64,000 nucleotides of DNA from MPNP01 sp026710155 (GCA_965200885.1 OZ241737.1:1240001-1304000); one strand, 5' to 3'; positions 43,658 through 52,225 are shown, counted from the first letter of the stretch. The notes: a model not told the origin generated them from the sequence alone. Translations and numbers: made by a program.

Positions 43658-43927
43658 TTTGTCCAATTACAAACGCTAGAATTTTAGAATTTTTTAATCA
43701 TCAATTGCCTTCACTGCAAGAAATATTGTTTTTATTTATGTGCATAGTCCAATGGCAATCAAATTCAAGAAGTCTCATTAAGAAAGATAGGTGGATTGAG
43801 TGGATGTAGGACTCGATTGCAAAACACTTTCCACCAAACCATTATTCTTGAACTTTACTCGTTGTTGCCGGAATCGAAACAGCATATCAGAAATTCGCAT
43901 TGGGTGCAAAAGCCATAAGCCTTAAGT

Positions 43928-44947
43928 TTAGGCTGGTATCAAGCACCAATAATCAAGATCCAACACAACATCCTTATCATATTTACCTGCCTGATCCTTT
44001 GTTGCAACGGTTCTAATTCTGATCGCCCCCATCCCTCTTGTTTCAAAATCGTGTACGTCAATGATTTCCGACCATGCTCTGATGGTATCACCTGCATAAC
44101 ATGGGTTGACATGTGATCCCGCATTTATTGCCAGAACACATTGGGCATTGGCCAGGCCATTGAAACTCAAGGCCCGGGCCATCGAAATCATATGGCCGCC
44201 ATAAATCAATCGCTTTCCGTTTTTATTGTAGATGGTATCAAAATGAACCCTGGCCGTATTTTGCCACAACCTTGTTGCCATCATGTGTTCGGCATCTTCA
44301 AGGGTTACCCCATCGACATGGTCTATCATTTCACCGGGAGCATAATCACCCAGCAAGAATCTCTCTCCTGCCAGGGATGTATCATAGCAGGTAAAATCCA
44401 GTTCTTCAGGAATACAAAGGGACGAAGGTGGAACCACGCTCTGATATTGCGGGATTACTGGCTGCTCAAGATAAATACGTTCGGTTTTCTTCAAAACCAT
44501 CACCCACCGTATGTATTCCAGTACAACATCCTGTCTTTGATTATATCCACTTGTTTTCACCCAGACGATACCACTCTTGTGATTCGAATTTTCCTTGAGA
44601 CCGATTACTTCGGATTCACTCCGAAGGGTGTCGCCCGAATTTACAAATTGAAAAAACCGGGCCTCGGCATAACCCAGATTGGCAACTGCATTCAAGGAAA
44701 TATCAGGGACGGTTTTGCCAAAGACAATGTGGAAAACCATCATGTCATTTATCGGGGCTTCAATAAGGCCACAACCTTGAGCAAACATTTTGGAGGAGTG
44801 GATGGAGTTTCTTACGGGATAAAGGGATTGGTAAAGAGCCTTATCGCCATCGGTGACTGTTCGAGGTGTGGAGTGAAGAATTTTCTGGCCGATTTCAAAG
44901 TCCTCAAAATAGTTTCCCGGATTTGTTTTTGATGACCAGTTTGTCAT
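43928..44947 (-). CDS. mch: Mesaconyl-CoA hydratase (MaoC-type, beta-methylmalyl-CoA dehydratase)
   Basis: 339 residues with two MaoC/hotdog-like halves. It starts with GNYFEDFEIGQKILHSTPRT, with FHIVFGKTVPDISLNAVANL and the second-half VHFDTIYNKNGKRLIYGGHM. This length and plan match mesaconyl-CoA hydratase of the ethylmalonyl-CoA and related acyl-CoA pathways, which interconverts mesaconyl-C1-CoA and beta-methylmalyl-CoA. Its usual neighbour, the malyl-CoA lyase gene, lies 5 kb away across an insertion island, and sdh lies next to it, as in Rhodobacterales. Confidence 0.85.
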   Translation of the reverse strand: MTNWSSKTNPGNYFEDFEIGQKILHSTPRTVTDGDKALYQSLYPVRNSIHSSKMFAQGCGLIEAPINDMMVFHIVFGKTVPDISLNAVANLGYAEARFFQFVNSGDTLRSESEVIGLKENSNHKSGIVWVKTSGYNQRQDVVLEYIRWVMVLKKTERIYLEQPVIPQYQSVVPPSSLCIPEELDFTCYDTSLAGERFLLGDYAPGEMIDHVDGVTLEDAEHMMATRLWQNTARVHFDTIYNKNGKRLIYGGHMISMARALSFNGLANAQCVLAINAGSHVNPCYAGDTIRAWSEIIDVHDFETRGMGAIRIRTVATKDQAGKYDKDVVLDLDYWCLIPA

Positions 44948-45329
44948 AGCATGACCTTTAGTATGGATATGAATTGAGGGGGTTTAACGATAAATGGCAG
45001 GTTGTTGAGATGAATGGAAACAAAATTAGAAATCCTCTTTATTACTCTTTCTTCACCCTGTTTCCAACACCTCCTAAAATGCTGGTACGGATGTAATGGC
45101 TGTATCAGGTTTCAACCCTATACCTAGTGGTTTCTGAAATGATTTAAACCTTTTGGATTCTAATGAATAAATGCCATTTACCTCGGGCAACAAGAAAATA
45201 CTCACCTGTTTCCCAGCAATAATCTGGATGGAAAAACAAATTGATGACATTACTGATTTCATTAATCACATGGGTTGTATTCAGCCCAATTTGAACAGAT
45301 GGTGTAATGGTTAAATAAACCATAATAAT
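44948..45329. other. Intergenic region upstream of mch
   Basis: 382 bp of AT-rich DNA between mch and the left border of element E3. Short open frames exist (for example one of 62 codons on the minus strand) but none has a credible ribosome-binding site or protein-like composition. The mch promoter must lie here; I could not place it. Confidence 0.5.
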
Positions 45330-45379
45330 GGGGATTACATACTTCAATACGCATACCTGAAACAATCAATCCACCAGTT

Positions 45380-45738
45380 TGTGAAGATGGTATTCAAACT
45401 GGGATTGTCTCAACTCCCGTTCCCCCGTCAATTCCTACCAACAATCCAGCTTTCCAGCAATCACCGCCTGTTCCTCGATGGGTGGGGGATGATTTCAAGA
45501 TTTTCAAGAACCGCCTTCCGAAGCCCCGGAATGGCATGTCCCCTTCCCGATTGGGATGCCGTGAGAATTCCCTGCCTCTTCTTCAAGACATGAAACAGCT
45601 GTCGTGTCAGAACATCGGGCGTTTTCGACGCTGCAACAAAACAATGGGCCCCTGCCCAAGACCGAATGGACATGAAATCCACACCACCTGCCGATTGACC
45701 CGAAGCCTCATGGCAATGGAAGCCGGTTCGGGGTTGAC
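45380..45738 (-). pseudogene. Decayed reading frame in E3, identity unknown
   Basis: On the minus strand protein-like segments appear in successive frames: VNPEPASIAMRLRVNRQVVW, then DVLTRQLFHVLKKRQGIL and AVLENLEIIPHP, then IEEQAVIAGKLDCW. This suggests one gene of about 100 codons with at least two frameshifts. I do not recognise the family. The alternative is that these are chance open frames in GC-richer DNA. Confidence 0.25.
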
Positions 45739-46134
45739 TTGATTGTGACTGCCGGATGGCTTGACACCCCCGTAGGGGCGCAGGTCTCCGGGCCGATTTT
45801 CGTCGATCCCGAGAGTCAACAGGAGGCATCTGGCGGAAATGGAAATTACCTAAACCCGGAGCAGCAGAACTGGAACCAAAACAACCTTGATACCACGGGC
45901 ACAGGGAAAGGGTACGTCGGGGCATTGGACAGATATGAGATTAATGCTGGCGGAGTCAATCGAGGTAACAAAATTCTCAATATTCGGCTCGGTTGGACAC
46001 CTCCGTCAACAAATATAAACATGGTCAAATCAGTTGAATTTGAGATCCTAGGTGGACGGAGAACGGGTAGTCAACCGGCCAGCATTGTTGACATGTGCCC
46101 GTCGCTCGAGACCATAAGTGTCTATATGAGGTAA
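45739..46134 (+). CDS. Hypothetical protein in E3
   Basis: 131 codons, Gly/Asn/Gln-rich (GGNGNYLNPEQQNWNQNN, then ALDRYEINAGGVNRGNKILN), with a beta-strand-like composition resembling an extracellular domain. The start is uncertain: no good ribosome-binding site and no signal peptide is visible. It may be the surviving body of a secreted-protein cassette whose 5' end was lost. A GGGCGG/CCGCCC terminator lies 330 bp downstream, like the one behind gene A. Confidence 0.4.
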   Translation: MIVTAGWLDTPVGAQVSGPIFVDPESQQEASGGNGNYLNPEQQNWNQNNLDTTGTGKGYVGALDRYEINAGGVNRGNKILNIRLGWTPPSTNINMVKSVEFEILGGRRTGSQPASIVDMCPSLETISVYMR

Positions 46135-46153
46135 TAAAAGCGGCGAACTGGAT

Positions 46154-46612
46154 TTGGTTCAGCCATTTATCACTAATAAATGTGGCGACTGGTTTGCTGA
46201 TATTGTCAATACTCGGAGGGGTATCGATTCGGCGCCTCGCCACTCAATGGTCATTCGCTTGAAGGGGAATGTGGTGATGCTGAATGACGGCGGCTATGTG
46301 GCTTCCTTCGGGCCCCACAACAGTGCGTGGAATTGCGGCCCTCCAACATGGCCCAGTGCGGCGCATCAGGCTGCCGATCTGCCTCCCTATGCAGAATGGT
46401 GCGATCTGTCCGTCCATTGGGCCCCAGATAATGCGCACGGATCGGACAGCCAGAATACACCGAGGGCGGCATTGACCGCCCTTTTGTGTATTGACACCTC
46501 TGCCTTACTTAACCTAATACCAGTTATTGGCCAAAGAGTTGCCTATAACCATAGGGGTTTGCGCTCATTCCGAGAACTTGCGGACCAAATGTTCCCAGTA
46601 TGTACGGGATGA
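46154..46612 (+). CDS. Hypothetical ORF in E3, low support
   Basis: An open frame of about 150 codons from a TTG, with protein-like composition in its first two thirds (MVIRLKGNVVMLNDGGYV, PHNSAWNCGPPTWP) and several Cys. A strong terminator hairpin lies inside it at 46464, so any real product probably belongs to the upstream part only. It may be the continuation of the 45739 frame after a frameshift. Confidence 0.3.
   Translation: MVQPFITNKCGDWFADIVNTRRGIDSAPRHSMVIRLKGNVVMLNDGGYVASFGPHNSAWNCGPPTWPSAAHQAADLPPYAEWCDLSVHWAPDNAHGSDSQNTPRAALTALLCIDTSALLNLIPVIGQRVAYNHRGLRSFRELADQMFPVCTG
46464..46486 (+). terminator. Rho-independent terminator in E3
   Basis: GGGCGG-cattga-CCGCCC followed by TTTT. 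The stem resembles that of the gene A terminator. Confidence 0.75.
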
Positions 46613-46679
46613 AACGCTCGCGAATAAAAAAACGAGAAGGCTAGGTTGTAAGAATATTATGGCTGTCACGACCAAAAAG

Positions 46680-46711
46680 GTTGTTTTGCACAAGATAACT
46701 GATATATAATG
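46680..46711 (+). promoter_or_regulatory. Possible promoter of the AAA+ ATPase gene
   Basis: TTGTTT and TATAAT separated by about 18 bp lie roughly 45 bp upstream of the ATG at 46752. The -10 is a perfect match; the -35 is weak. Confidence 0.4.
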
Positions 46712-46751
46712 GGCCTGCCGTTTTTTCTGTTGCCCTCTATTGAAAATAAAC

Positions 46752-48146
46752 ATGTTGCCGCCTGACAAAAAGAATCCCTTTCTTCCTGGTTATGGCGTCA
46801 TTCCACCTGTATTGGCTGGTCGGGATCATCTCAAGCGGCGTTTCAAAGAACGCTTGCAAGATATCAAGGACAAACAGAGTAACGCAACCGCCACCGTCCT
46901 GATGGGTCCCCGGGGGTGTGGCAAAACGGTTCTTTTGGAATGGCTCCAAAGAGAAGCCAGGAAACGAGACCTACCGGTGGTTAATCTGGCTTCGGACCAT
47001 ATCACCAATTTGGGGTCCATGGCCCGGGAAATAGAACAGCAGTTTCCTCCCAATCTGTTGCAGCGGATCAATACCCTCAACCTGAATGTCGGAGGGTTTG
47101 GTGCCGGGGTTGGTTTGGCCGCATCTTCCCAGCATGAGGAATCTGATGCCTTTGGCAAATGGCTGCGGGTCTTGGGGTGTGAGGGAGGTGTTCTGCTCAT
47201 TGACGAGGCCCACAACATGCCGCCGGAGATCGGCCAAATCCTTTACAACAAGGCCCAGACCATTGGCCGTCATCATCCTCTTTTGCTGGTTATTGCCGGC
47301 ACTCCCGATTTGAAATTGGTTCTGGGTCAATCGCATGCGACCTTTGTCGAGAGGGCCCAGATAGAACGTATCGGGCGATTGAGCCGTGCGGATGCTCACC
47401 AGGCCCTTTTTGAACCGATGCAAAAATATGTGCGTTTTACCGACGAGGCGAGGGAGCATGTTTTAGATGAAGTCCAGAACTATCCCTATTTCATTCAGCT
47501 CTGGGGCCAGGCCCTTTGGGATGTGCTCAAGGCATCACCTGATCCCCGTCCTAGCATGGATGTGGTCAAGGCGGCTCGACCAATGGTTGAAGAAAAAAGA
47601 ATGGAACTCTATTCCGGCAGGATCTCGGAATTGAACAATAGTGATTTGCTGGTTCCCATTGCCGAAATGGTCTGGCGTTTGGGTAAGGGCCAAGAACCGA
47701 CAAGGGGTGATTTCAATCGGGTTATCCACCATCTTTATTCCCGACCTGGTTTTTTCCTGAAGAGGAGCGAGGCAGAACAAAAGGTGTTGCATACCGGTTT
47801 TATCTGGGAGCCGAAGATTGGTGCTTGGGAGTATGGTATTCCCAGTCTCGCCTCACATGTCCGGGAGCAGGCCGTTGATCTGCTATTGGAGCATTTCAGG
47901 GACGAAGGTATGCTTCCGGCTCTCCTGGCCCTGGCCAAAAGTTACGGTCCAATATCAAACCAACCCATGACCCAAAAAAAAGCGTCCCTAGAGGCCACCA
48001 TAAAGGAAAATCAGGGAGGGTACGTTCCGTTGACCCGTTTTCAGGAGATGGGATTGTTGATACCAACGCCAGAACCGGGATATTTGCAGTTGGTCGCCCC
48101 TTGTCTGGTGCAGAGGATTTTGGCCAAGGCCGATAGGCTGCAATAG
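46752..48146 (+). CDS. AAA+ ATPase, ORC/CDC6- or TniB-like architecture, unknown role
   Basis: 464 residues from ATG 46752 (MLPPDKKNPFLPGYGVIPPV); a TTG at 46740 would add four. Walker A is LMGPRGCGKTVLLEWL (near residue 50), Walker B GGVLLIDEAHNMP (near 146), and a sensor-1-like segment reads LLLVIAGTPDL. The C-terminal third looks like winged-helix DNA-binding modules (GDFNRVIHHLYSRPGFFLKR; GGYVPLTRFQEMGLLIP). The layout recalls ORC/CDC6-like and transposition-associated ATPases. It is intact, GC-richer than its flanks, and the main cargo of E3. No partner transposase is adjacent. Confidence 0.8.
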   Translation: MLPPDKKNPFLPGYGVIPPVLAGRDHLKRRFKERLQDIKDKQSNATATVLMGPRGCGKTVLLEWLQREARKRDLPVVNLASDHITNLGSMAREIEQQFPPNLLQRINTLNLNVGGFGAGVGLAASSQHEESDAFGKWLRVLGCEGGVLLIDEAHNMPPEIGQILYNKAQTIGRHHPLLLVIAGTPDLKLVLGQSHATFVERAQIERIGRLSRADAHQALFEPMQKYVRFTDEAREHVLDEVQNYPYFIQLWGQALWDVLKASPDPRPSMDVVKAARPMVEEKRMELYSGRISELNNSDLLVPIAEMVWRLGKGQEPTRGDFNRVIHHLYSRPGFFLKRSEAEQKVLHTGFIWEPKIGAWEYGIPSLASHVREQAVDLLLEHFRDEGMLPALLALAKSYGPISNQPMTQKKASLEATIKENQGGYVPLTRFQEMGLLIPTPEPGYLQLVAPCLVQRILAKADRLQ

Positions 48147-48714
48147 CTGCTGGAGAAGGATTTCCCACCCGCTGGCGAAACAGAAGAGAACACTAATCCG
48201 CCAGCAATCCCGAAATCTCATGCCGCAAGGGCACCACGCCCAATGCCCTTTGATGAATGCCAAAAAGGATGGTAACGGCTTGCGGTAAAAAGGGCTGGGA
48301 TATTGATGTGGATGACGAGCACATAGGTGTCATGTTGGTCAGAGTTGCGGACGGTCGGTTGGGAAGGCCTTGCCATCTGGTTTCAGGACATCATCCGTCG
48401 GCCCTTTGCCGTATGCCAACCAAGTGGCGATGGCGGTTTACTTATCAATCTCACCCGGGTTAGGTCCTCGCCAAGACCAGCAAATGACCTTGAGGCCAAG
48501 AACCGGACTGCTGTTGCCTTGATGGGAAAAAAGGAGATTGTATACTTCAAGAGACCATTGCAGGATTTAACCTGCTTTTGTTTTGGATTTTGCTTGTGCC
48601 AATATCGAGTTGATTTTGGTTCGGCTTTCAACAAAGGGCTCATTACATTGGTGATTCGCAGTTTTTTCAAATTTGAAAGAATGATCACTTAAGTATATAA
48701 TTCCCTTAAATTAA
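48147..48714. other. E3 tail and E3/E4 junction without a supported gene
   Basis: About 570 bp. Open frames on both strands (for example 48257-48463 and 48327-48692) lack ribosome-binding sites and conserved features. Protein-like fragments such as GWDIDVDDEHIGVMLVRVAD hint at a decayed gene. The segment ends with the right border of E3 (48691-48705) and a 9-bp AT-rich spacer TTAAATTAA. Confidence 0.45.
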
Positions 48715-48755
48715 GGGCATTCCATACTTGTTTCCCCATTTTTGCAACCGGCCTC

Positions 48756-48782
48756 TTGACACCGGGGAGCGATACCTATAAT
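48756..48782 (+). promoter_or_regulatory. Promoter of gene B
   Basis: TTGACA (48756-48761) and TATAAT (48777-48782) are perfect hexamers with a 15-bp spacer, 2 bp shorter than in gene A. The shorter spacing should weaken the promoter. The surrounding sequence (GATACCTATAATTG) and leader are shared with gene A. Confidence 0.8.
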
Positions 48783-48881
48783 TGGCACTGTCAGTGTCCG
48801 GCCTTCTGCGTCTGCCAGTCCGTGGCGGGCCGGTTTGAAATACGGCCGCGATGGCCGCGGCCAACACAGGAAGGAGACATC
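48783..48881 (+). promoter_or_regulatory. Conserved 5' leader with hairpin, shared by genes A and B
   Basis: The leader shares blocks with the gene A leader (TGTCCGGCCT, CTGCCAGTC, CGGTTTGAAATACGGCCG, CCAACACA, AGGAGACATCATG). In B, CCGGCC pairs with GGCCGG; in A the partner is GGTCGG, so one G-C pair becomes G-U and pairing is kept. This suggests a conserved RNA structure ahead of the ribosome-binding site. Confidence 0.55.
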
Positions 48882-49567
48882 ATGTTAACAACCAGGTTCA
48901 CCCCCCCCCCCCCCCACTTTTCATTAAATTAGCAGTCCTTTTGTTGTCTGCGGTTCTGGCCGGGCCGGCATGGGCGCAGACAACCGTGACCAGCAGCGGG
49001 CGGGAAGGCCCGACGACCTGCATCGGCTCCGCTGAGATCGATGCCGCGAATATACCCATCACGGCCCTGTCCACATCCAGCATGACCGTCACGGCCCCGG
49101 AAGTCACATGGAGCCGGGTGACCGCACCGCTCGGCGACGGGCAGGCGCCATTGTTTGCCAGCATTTACGTCGGTGTTTACAACGGTCGGACGGGTGTCTT
49201 GGTGAACTCAACGGAAAGCGGGGTGCCCGTTATGACAATATCAAGTGGAACGGACTATGCCGGCGGCAGCCTGTCCAGAACGGGTTTGGCGGCAAGGACC
49301 CCCTATTATGTCGAAGTTCGTGCGGTTCCGCAAGGTCGCCCTGTCCAAGTGCTTGCCCGGCGCTGCTTCATGACGGGTGGCAGCTACACGATGGCCGTCG
49401 ATCCCGGGCCCGGCCAGACGAGCGGCTGCTTCTCGATCAGTCCCCGGACCATCCAGGATGTCAGGAACTGTTTTTGTGGTCGAGGAAACAACAGCCCAAG
49501 GGTTTTGGGATTGTTCACCGATGAAACCCAGAACCAGGCCTTGCGCGATTCCCTGGGCTGCCGGTGA
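48882..49567 (+). CDS. Secreted cysteine-containing protein with 5' poly-C tract (gene B, frame OFF)
   Basis: The natural start is ATG 48882, 7 nt after GGAGA: MLTTRFT then prolines. With the 15 C present, the frame closes at TAG 48930-48932. With 13 or 16 C it would read on into PLFIKLAVLLLSAVLAGPAW then AQTT, a good signal peptide, and a mature protein of about 200 residues with Cys pairs (TTCIGS, ARRCFM, SGCFSI, NCFCGRG, LGCR) and beta-rich composition. An ATG at 48851 is in frame with the body but lies in the leader without a ribosome-binding site. The body shows no other lesion. Signal-peptide region and leader match gene A; the bodies do not. Confidence 0.75.
48901..48915 (+). repeat. 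Poly-C tract (15 C) in gene B
   Basis: Fifteen consecutive C directly after ATGTTAACAACCAGGTTCA. An open frame needs 4+3k C (10, 13 or 16), so this copy is OFF. Slipped-strand gain of one or loss of two would restore it. Homopolymer miscalls in the assembly are the main caveat. Confidence 0.85.
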
Positions 49568-49907
49568 CGGACAGTATCAATCAGGCTCACACGGGGTGGT
49601 CTTCGGACCGCCGGTTTCCGATGTGAGGACGGACACGGCAGGGCCGGATGCGCATTCACGGTGCAGTGATGGCTGGAACCCGGCCTTGCCGGAAAGGGGA
49701 AAGCCGGAAACGAGACTTTTCACGGTATTCACTTCCCCACTTGCTGTGCCGGTGGTGATGGCATTCACCCTGCCGGAAGGTGGACGGGGAACTTTCAAGC
49801 CGGCCCACCATCAGGAAGCGCATGGGTTTTCAATCCTGGGCAAACAACCGTGAGTCAACCGGAAAAGGTGCTGAAATCAGGGGCGGGGAAACAAGTATAT
49901 AATCCCC
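49568..49907. other. 3' part of E4 without a supported gene
   Basis: 340 bp after gene B, GC-richer than the host. Open frames here lie in other phases of the gene and show no protein-like pattern. No strong terminator was recognised. It ends in the E4 right terminal repeat. Confidence 0.5.
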
Positions 49908-50197
49908 TAAATTTAGAACCCCAAAACCCTCAAAAATAAATACTTATAGCAAAAAGAAACAACACTTTTTCGGTTTGTTCAGAATGATCTTCTATAGGTT
50001 ATTAAATAGTTGAAATGGTATTACCCCTTTTGAGTTTATGAGAATCATTTTTCAAATAAAAAAAACTTGCTTCCCCTATTTAGAGAGTTTTATTAGTTCC
50101 ATAAACACCTAAATAATTCCTGAAATGGCCTGAATGAAAAATGTTTTTTGGTCGGTAGGATTATTACGCCCGTTTGCAGGGAGAATTGGAGTTTACA

Positions 50198-51160
50198 ATG
50201 AGTTTTAGTGAGGTTCGGGAAACCAAGACAAGACTTAACAGAAGTGAATTGGCTGTACCTGGAAGCCAGCCCAAATTCTTTGAGAAGGCACTGAACTCTC
50301 CTGCTGATGTAATTTTTCTTGATTTGGAAGATGCCGTAGCACCTGATCAAAAAGCCCAGGCACGAAAAAATATCATTGAAGCCCTGAATGGCCTTGACTG
50401 GAGTTCGAAAACCGTTTCAGTCAGGATAAACGGGTTGGATACGCATTGGATGTACAGGGATGTTGTCGATGTTGTCGAACAGGCTGGCCAATTCATAGAT
50501 TTGATCATGGTTCCCAAGGTGGGTACAAGTTCTGATGTTTATGCATTGGACATGTTGCTAACCCAAATCGAAACTGCCAGGGGATTTGACAATCGCATTG
50601 GATTGGAACTCATCATTGAAACCGCATTGGGAATGCAAAATCTGGCCGAGATTGCCGGAGCATCAAAACGAAATGAAAGTCTTCATTTCGGTGTTGCCGA
50701 TTATGCGGCCTCGACCCAGGCAAGAACAACCAATATTGGTGGTCCCAATCCGAATTATGTGATTTTGACTGATCCGATGGGAAATGACTTGCGAGAAGAA
50801 CATTGGGGCGACATGTGGCATTATGCCCTGTCAAAAATGGTTGTGGTTGCAAGGGCCAACGGTTTGCGGCCCATTGATGGTCCATTTGGTGATTATTCAG
50901 ATGCAGAAGGATATAAAGCTGCTGCCTACCGGGCTTCTGCATTGGGGTGTGAAGGCAAATGGGCCATTCATCCAAGCCAGATTGTCCTGGCCAATGAAGT
51001 CATGAGTCCCTCGGAAGAGGAAATTGCCAAAGCCAGGAAAATTGTTGCCGCGATGGTCAAGGCTGAAAAGGAAGGCATGGGAGCGGTATCGCTTGATGGC
51101 AAACTGATTGATTATGCTTCAATAAGGCAAGCCGAGGCGATAATAAGCAAACTCGCCTGA
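50198..51160 (+). CDS. mcl1: L-malyl-CoA/beta-methylmalyl-CoA lyase
   Basis: 320 residues from ATG 50198 (MSFSEVRETKTRLNRSELAV), with TTGGAG upstream. HpcH/HpaI-citrate-lyase-like barrel: DVIFLDLEDAVAPDQKAQAR (metal and CoA region), VSVRINGLDT, IMVPKVG, LELIIETALGM and the C-terminal GKWAIHPSQ. It cleaves malyl-CoA to acetyl-CoA and glyoxylate and handles beta-methylmalyl-CoA. Together with mch and the downstream mdh-suc genes it reproduces the Rhodobacterales order. Confidence 0.9.
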   Translation: MSFSEVRETKTRLNRSELAVPGSQPKFFEKALNSPADVIFLDLEDAVAPDQKAQARKNIIEALNGLDWSSKTVSVRINGLDTHWMYRDVVDVVEQAGQFIDLIMVPKVGTSSDVYALDMLLTQIETARGFDNRIGLELIIETALGMQNLAEIAGASKRNESLHFGVADYAASTQARTTNIGGPNPNYVILTDPMGNDLREEHWGDMWHYALSKMVVVARANGLRPIDGPFGDYSDAEGYKAAAYRASALGCEGKWAIHPSQIVLANEVMSPSEEEIAKARKIVAAMVKAEKEGMGAVSLDGKLIDYASIRQAEAIISKLA

Positions 51161-51259
51161 ACGGAAAAATTTTTCTATTGTAACAACCACTCGTTTTATT
51201 GACTAGGAAATTTACAAGAGTATTATCTGGAGATACTTTAAATTATTAGGGGGCATTCT

Positions 51260-52225
51260 ATGGCTAGATCCAAAATTTCATTAATAGGAGCAGGTCAAAT
51301 TGGCGGTACCTTGGCCAACCTGATAGCAATGGAGGAATTGGGTGATGTGGCAATTTTCGACATTGTCGACGGCATACCGCAGGGAAAGGCCCTGGATATT
51401 GCAGAAAGTTGCCCGGTGATCAAATCCGATATCAAACTGGTTGGAAATAATGATTACAGCTGTATCGAAGATTCTGATGTTTGTATAGTCACTGCCGGTG
51501 TCCCTCGCAAACCGGGCATGTCAAGGGATGACCTTCTGGGAATTAACCTCAAGGTAATAAAAGCGGTCGGTGAGGGGATCGCACAATATGCTCCCAATGC
51601 TTTCGTGATTTGTATCACCAATCCACTTGATGCCATGGTTTGGGCCTTGCGGCACTATTCCGGTTTGGCTCCAAACATGGTTGTGGGTATGGCAGGTATT
51701 CTTGACTCGGCTCGGTTTCGTCATTTTCTGTCTTTGGAATTCGATGTATCAATGAAAGATATAACCACTTTCGTGTTGGGAGGGCATGGTGATACCATGG
51801 TTCCCCTGCCAAGATATTCCACTGTTGCAGGTATCCCGTTGCCGGATCTGGTTGAAATGGGTTGGACAACCCAGGAAAAACTGGATCAGATCATACAAAG
51901 AACCAGGGATGGTGGAGCCGAAATTGTCAATCTGCTGGGTTCAGGATCAGCTTTTTATGCTCCGGCAGCTTCAGCCATAGAAATGGCCAAATCCTATTTG
52001 AAGGATCAAAAAAGGGTGCTCCCCTGTGCAGCTTATCTTGATGGGAGTTATGGCTTGGATGGCCTGTATGTTGGAGTCCCGGTGGTCATTGGCAGTGGAG
52101 GCGTTGAGAAGGTTATTGAAATCAACATGAACGAGGAAGAGAAAAATTTGTTCTTGAAATCGGTCACCGCTGTCAAGAACCTGTTGAATGCCTGCTGTTC
52201 AATTGATCCTGCGTTGGGCAGTTAA
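51260..52225 (+). CDS. mdh: Malate dehydrogenase
   Basis: 321 residues of the LDH-like malate dehydrogenase type: NAD-binding ISLIGAGQIGGTLANL, VTAGVPRKPGMSRDDL with the substrate arginines, ITNPLDAMVW, and catalytic His in FVLGGHGDTMVPL. It oxidises malate to oxaloacetate. AGGGGG precedes the ATG. Confidence 0.97.
   Translation: MARSKISLIGAGQIGGTLANLIAMEELGDVAIFDIVDGIPQGKALDIAESCPVIKSDIKLVGNNDYSCIEDSDVCIVTAGVPRKPGMSRDDLLGINLKVIKAVGEGIAQYAPNAFVICITNPLDAMVWALRHYSGLAPNMVVGMAGILDSARFRHFLSLEFDVSMKDITTFVLGGHGDTMVPLPRYSTVAGIPLPDLVEMGWTTQEKLDQIIQRTRDGGAEIVNLLGSGSAFYAPAASAIEMAKSYLKDQKRVLPCAAYLDGSYGLDGLYVGVPVVIGSGGVEKVIEINMNEEEKNLFLKSVTAVKNLLNACCSIDPALGS

Larger units (their letters stand above)
45330..48705. 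mobile_element. Transposase-less IS1595-like element carrying an AAA+ ATPase (element E3)
   Basis: The left end (45330) begins GGGGATTACATACTT; the reverse complement of the right end (48705) begins GGGAATTATATACTT, so 13 of the first 15 positions match. These ends also match E1 and E4 ends. The interior holds decayed or hypothetical ORFs and an intact AAA+ ATPase, with no transposase. It would have to be mobilised in trans. No matching target duplication was seen. Together with E4 it separates mch from mcl1. Confidence 0.55.
48715..49907. mobile_element. Non-autonomous IS1595-like cassette carrying secreted-protein gene B (element E4)
   Basis: Left end: GGGCATTCCATACTTG then TTTCCCC. Reverse complement of the right end: GGGGATTATATACTTG then TTTCCCC. 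That is 20 matches in 23 positions. Flanks are TAAATTAA (48707-48714) and TAAATTTA (49908-49915), a 7-of-8 match to the 8-bp target duplication expected for IS1595-family transposition. The 1.19 kb interior has one promoter, one leader and one secreted-protein gene, and no transposase. Confidence 0.78.

Noticed and set aside
45461..45925. 154-codon minus-strand ORF in E3
   Set aside because: Arg/Ser/Pro-rich composition typical of a shadow frame. Protein-like pieces are spread over several frames, so it is treated as a possible decayed gene, not as an intact CDS.
48851..48881. Alternative in-frame ATG at 48851 for gene B
   Set aside because: It lies inside the conserved leader, lacks a ribosome-binding site and would put a polar segment ahead of the signal peptide. 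The homologous position in gene A is not used.
49377..49853. 158-codon plus-strand ORF overlapping the end of gene B
   Set aside because: Starts within gene B in another phase; no ribosome-binding site, no conserved segment.
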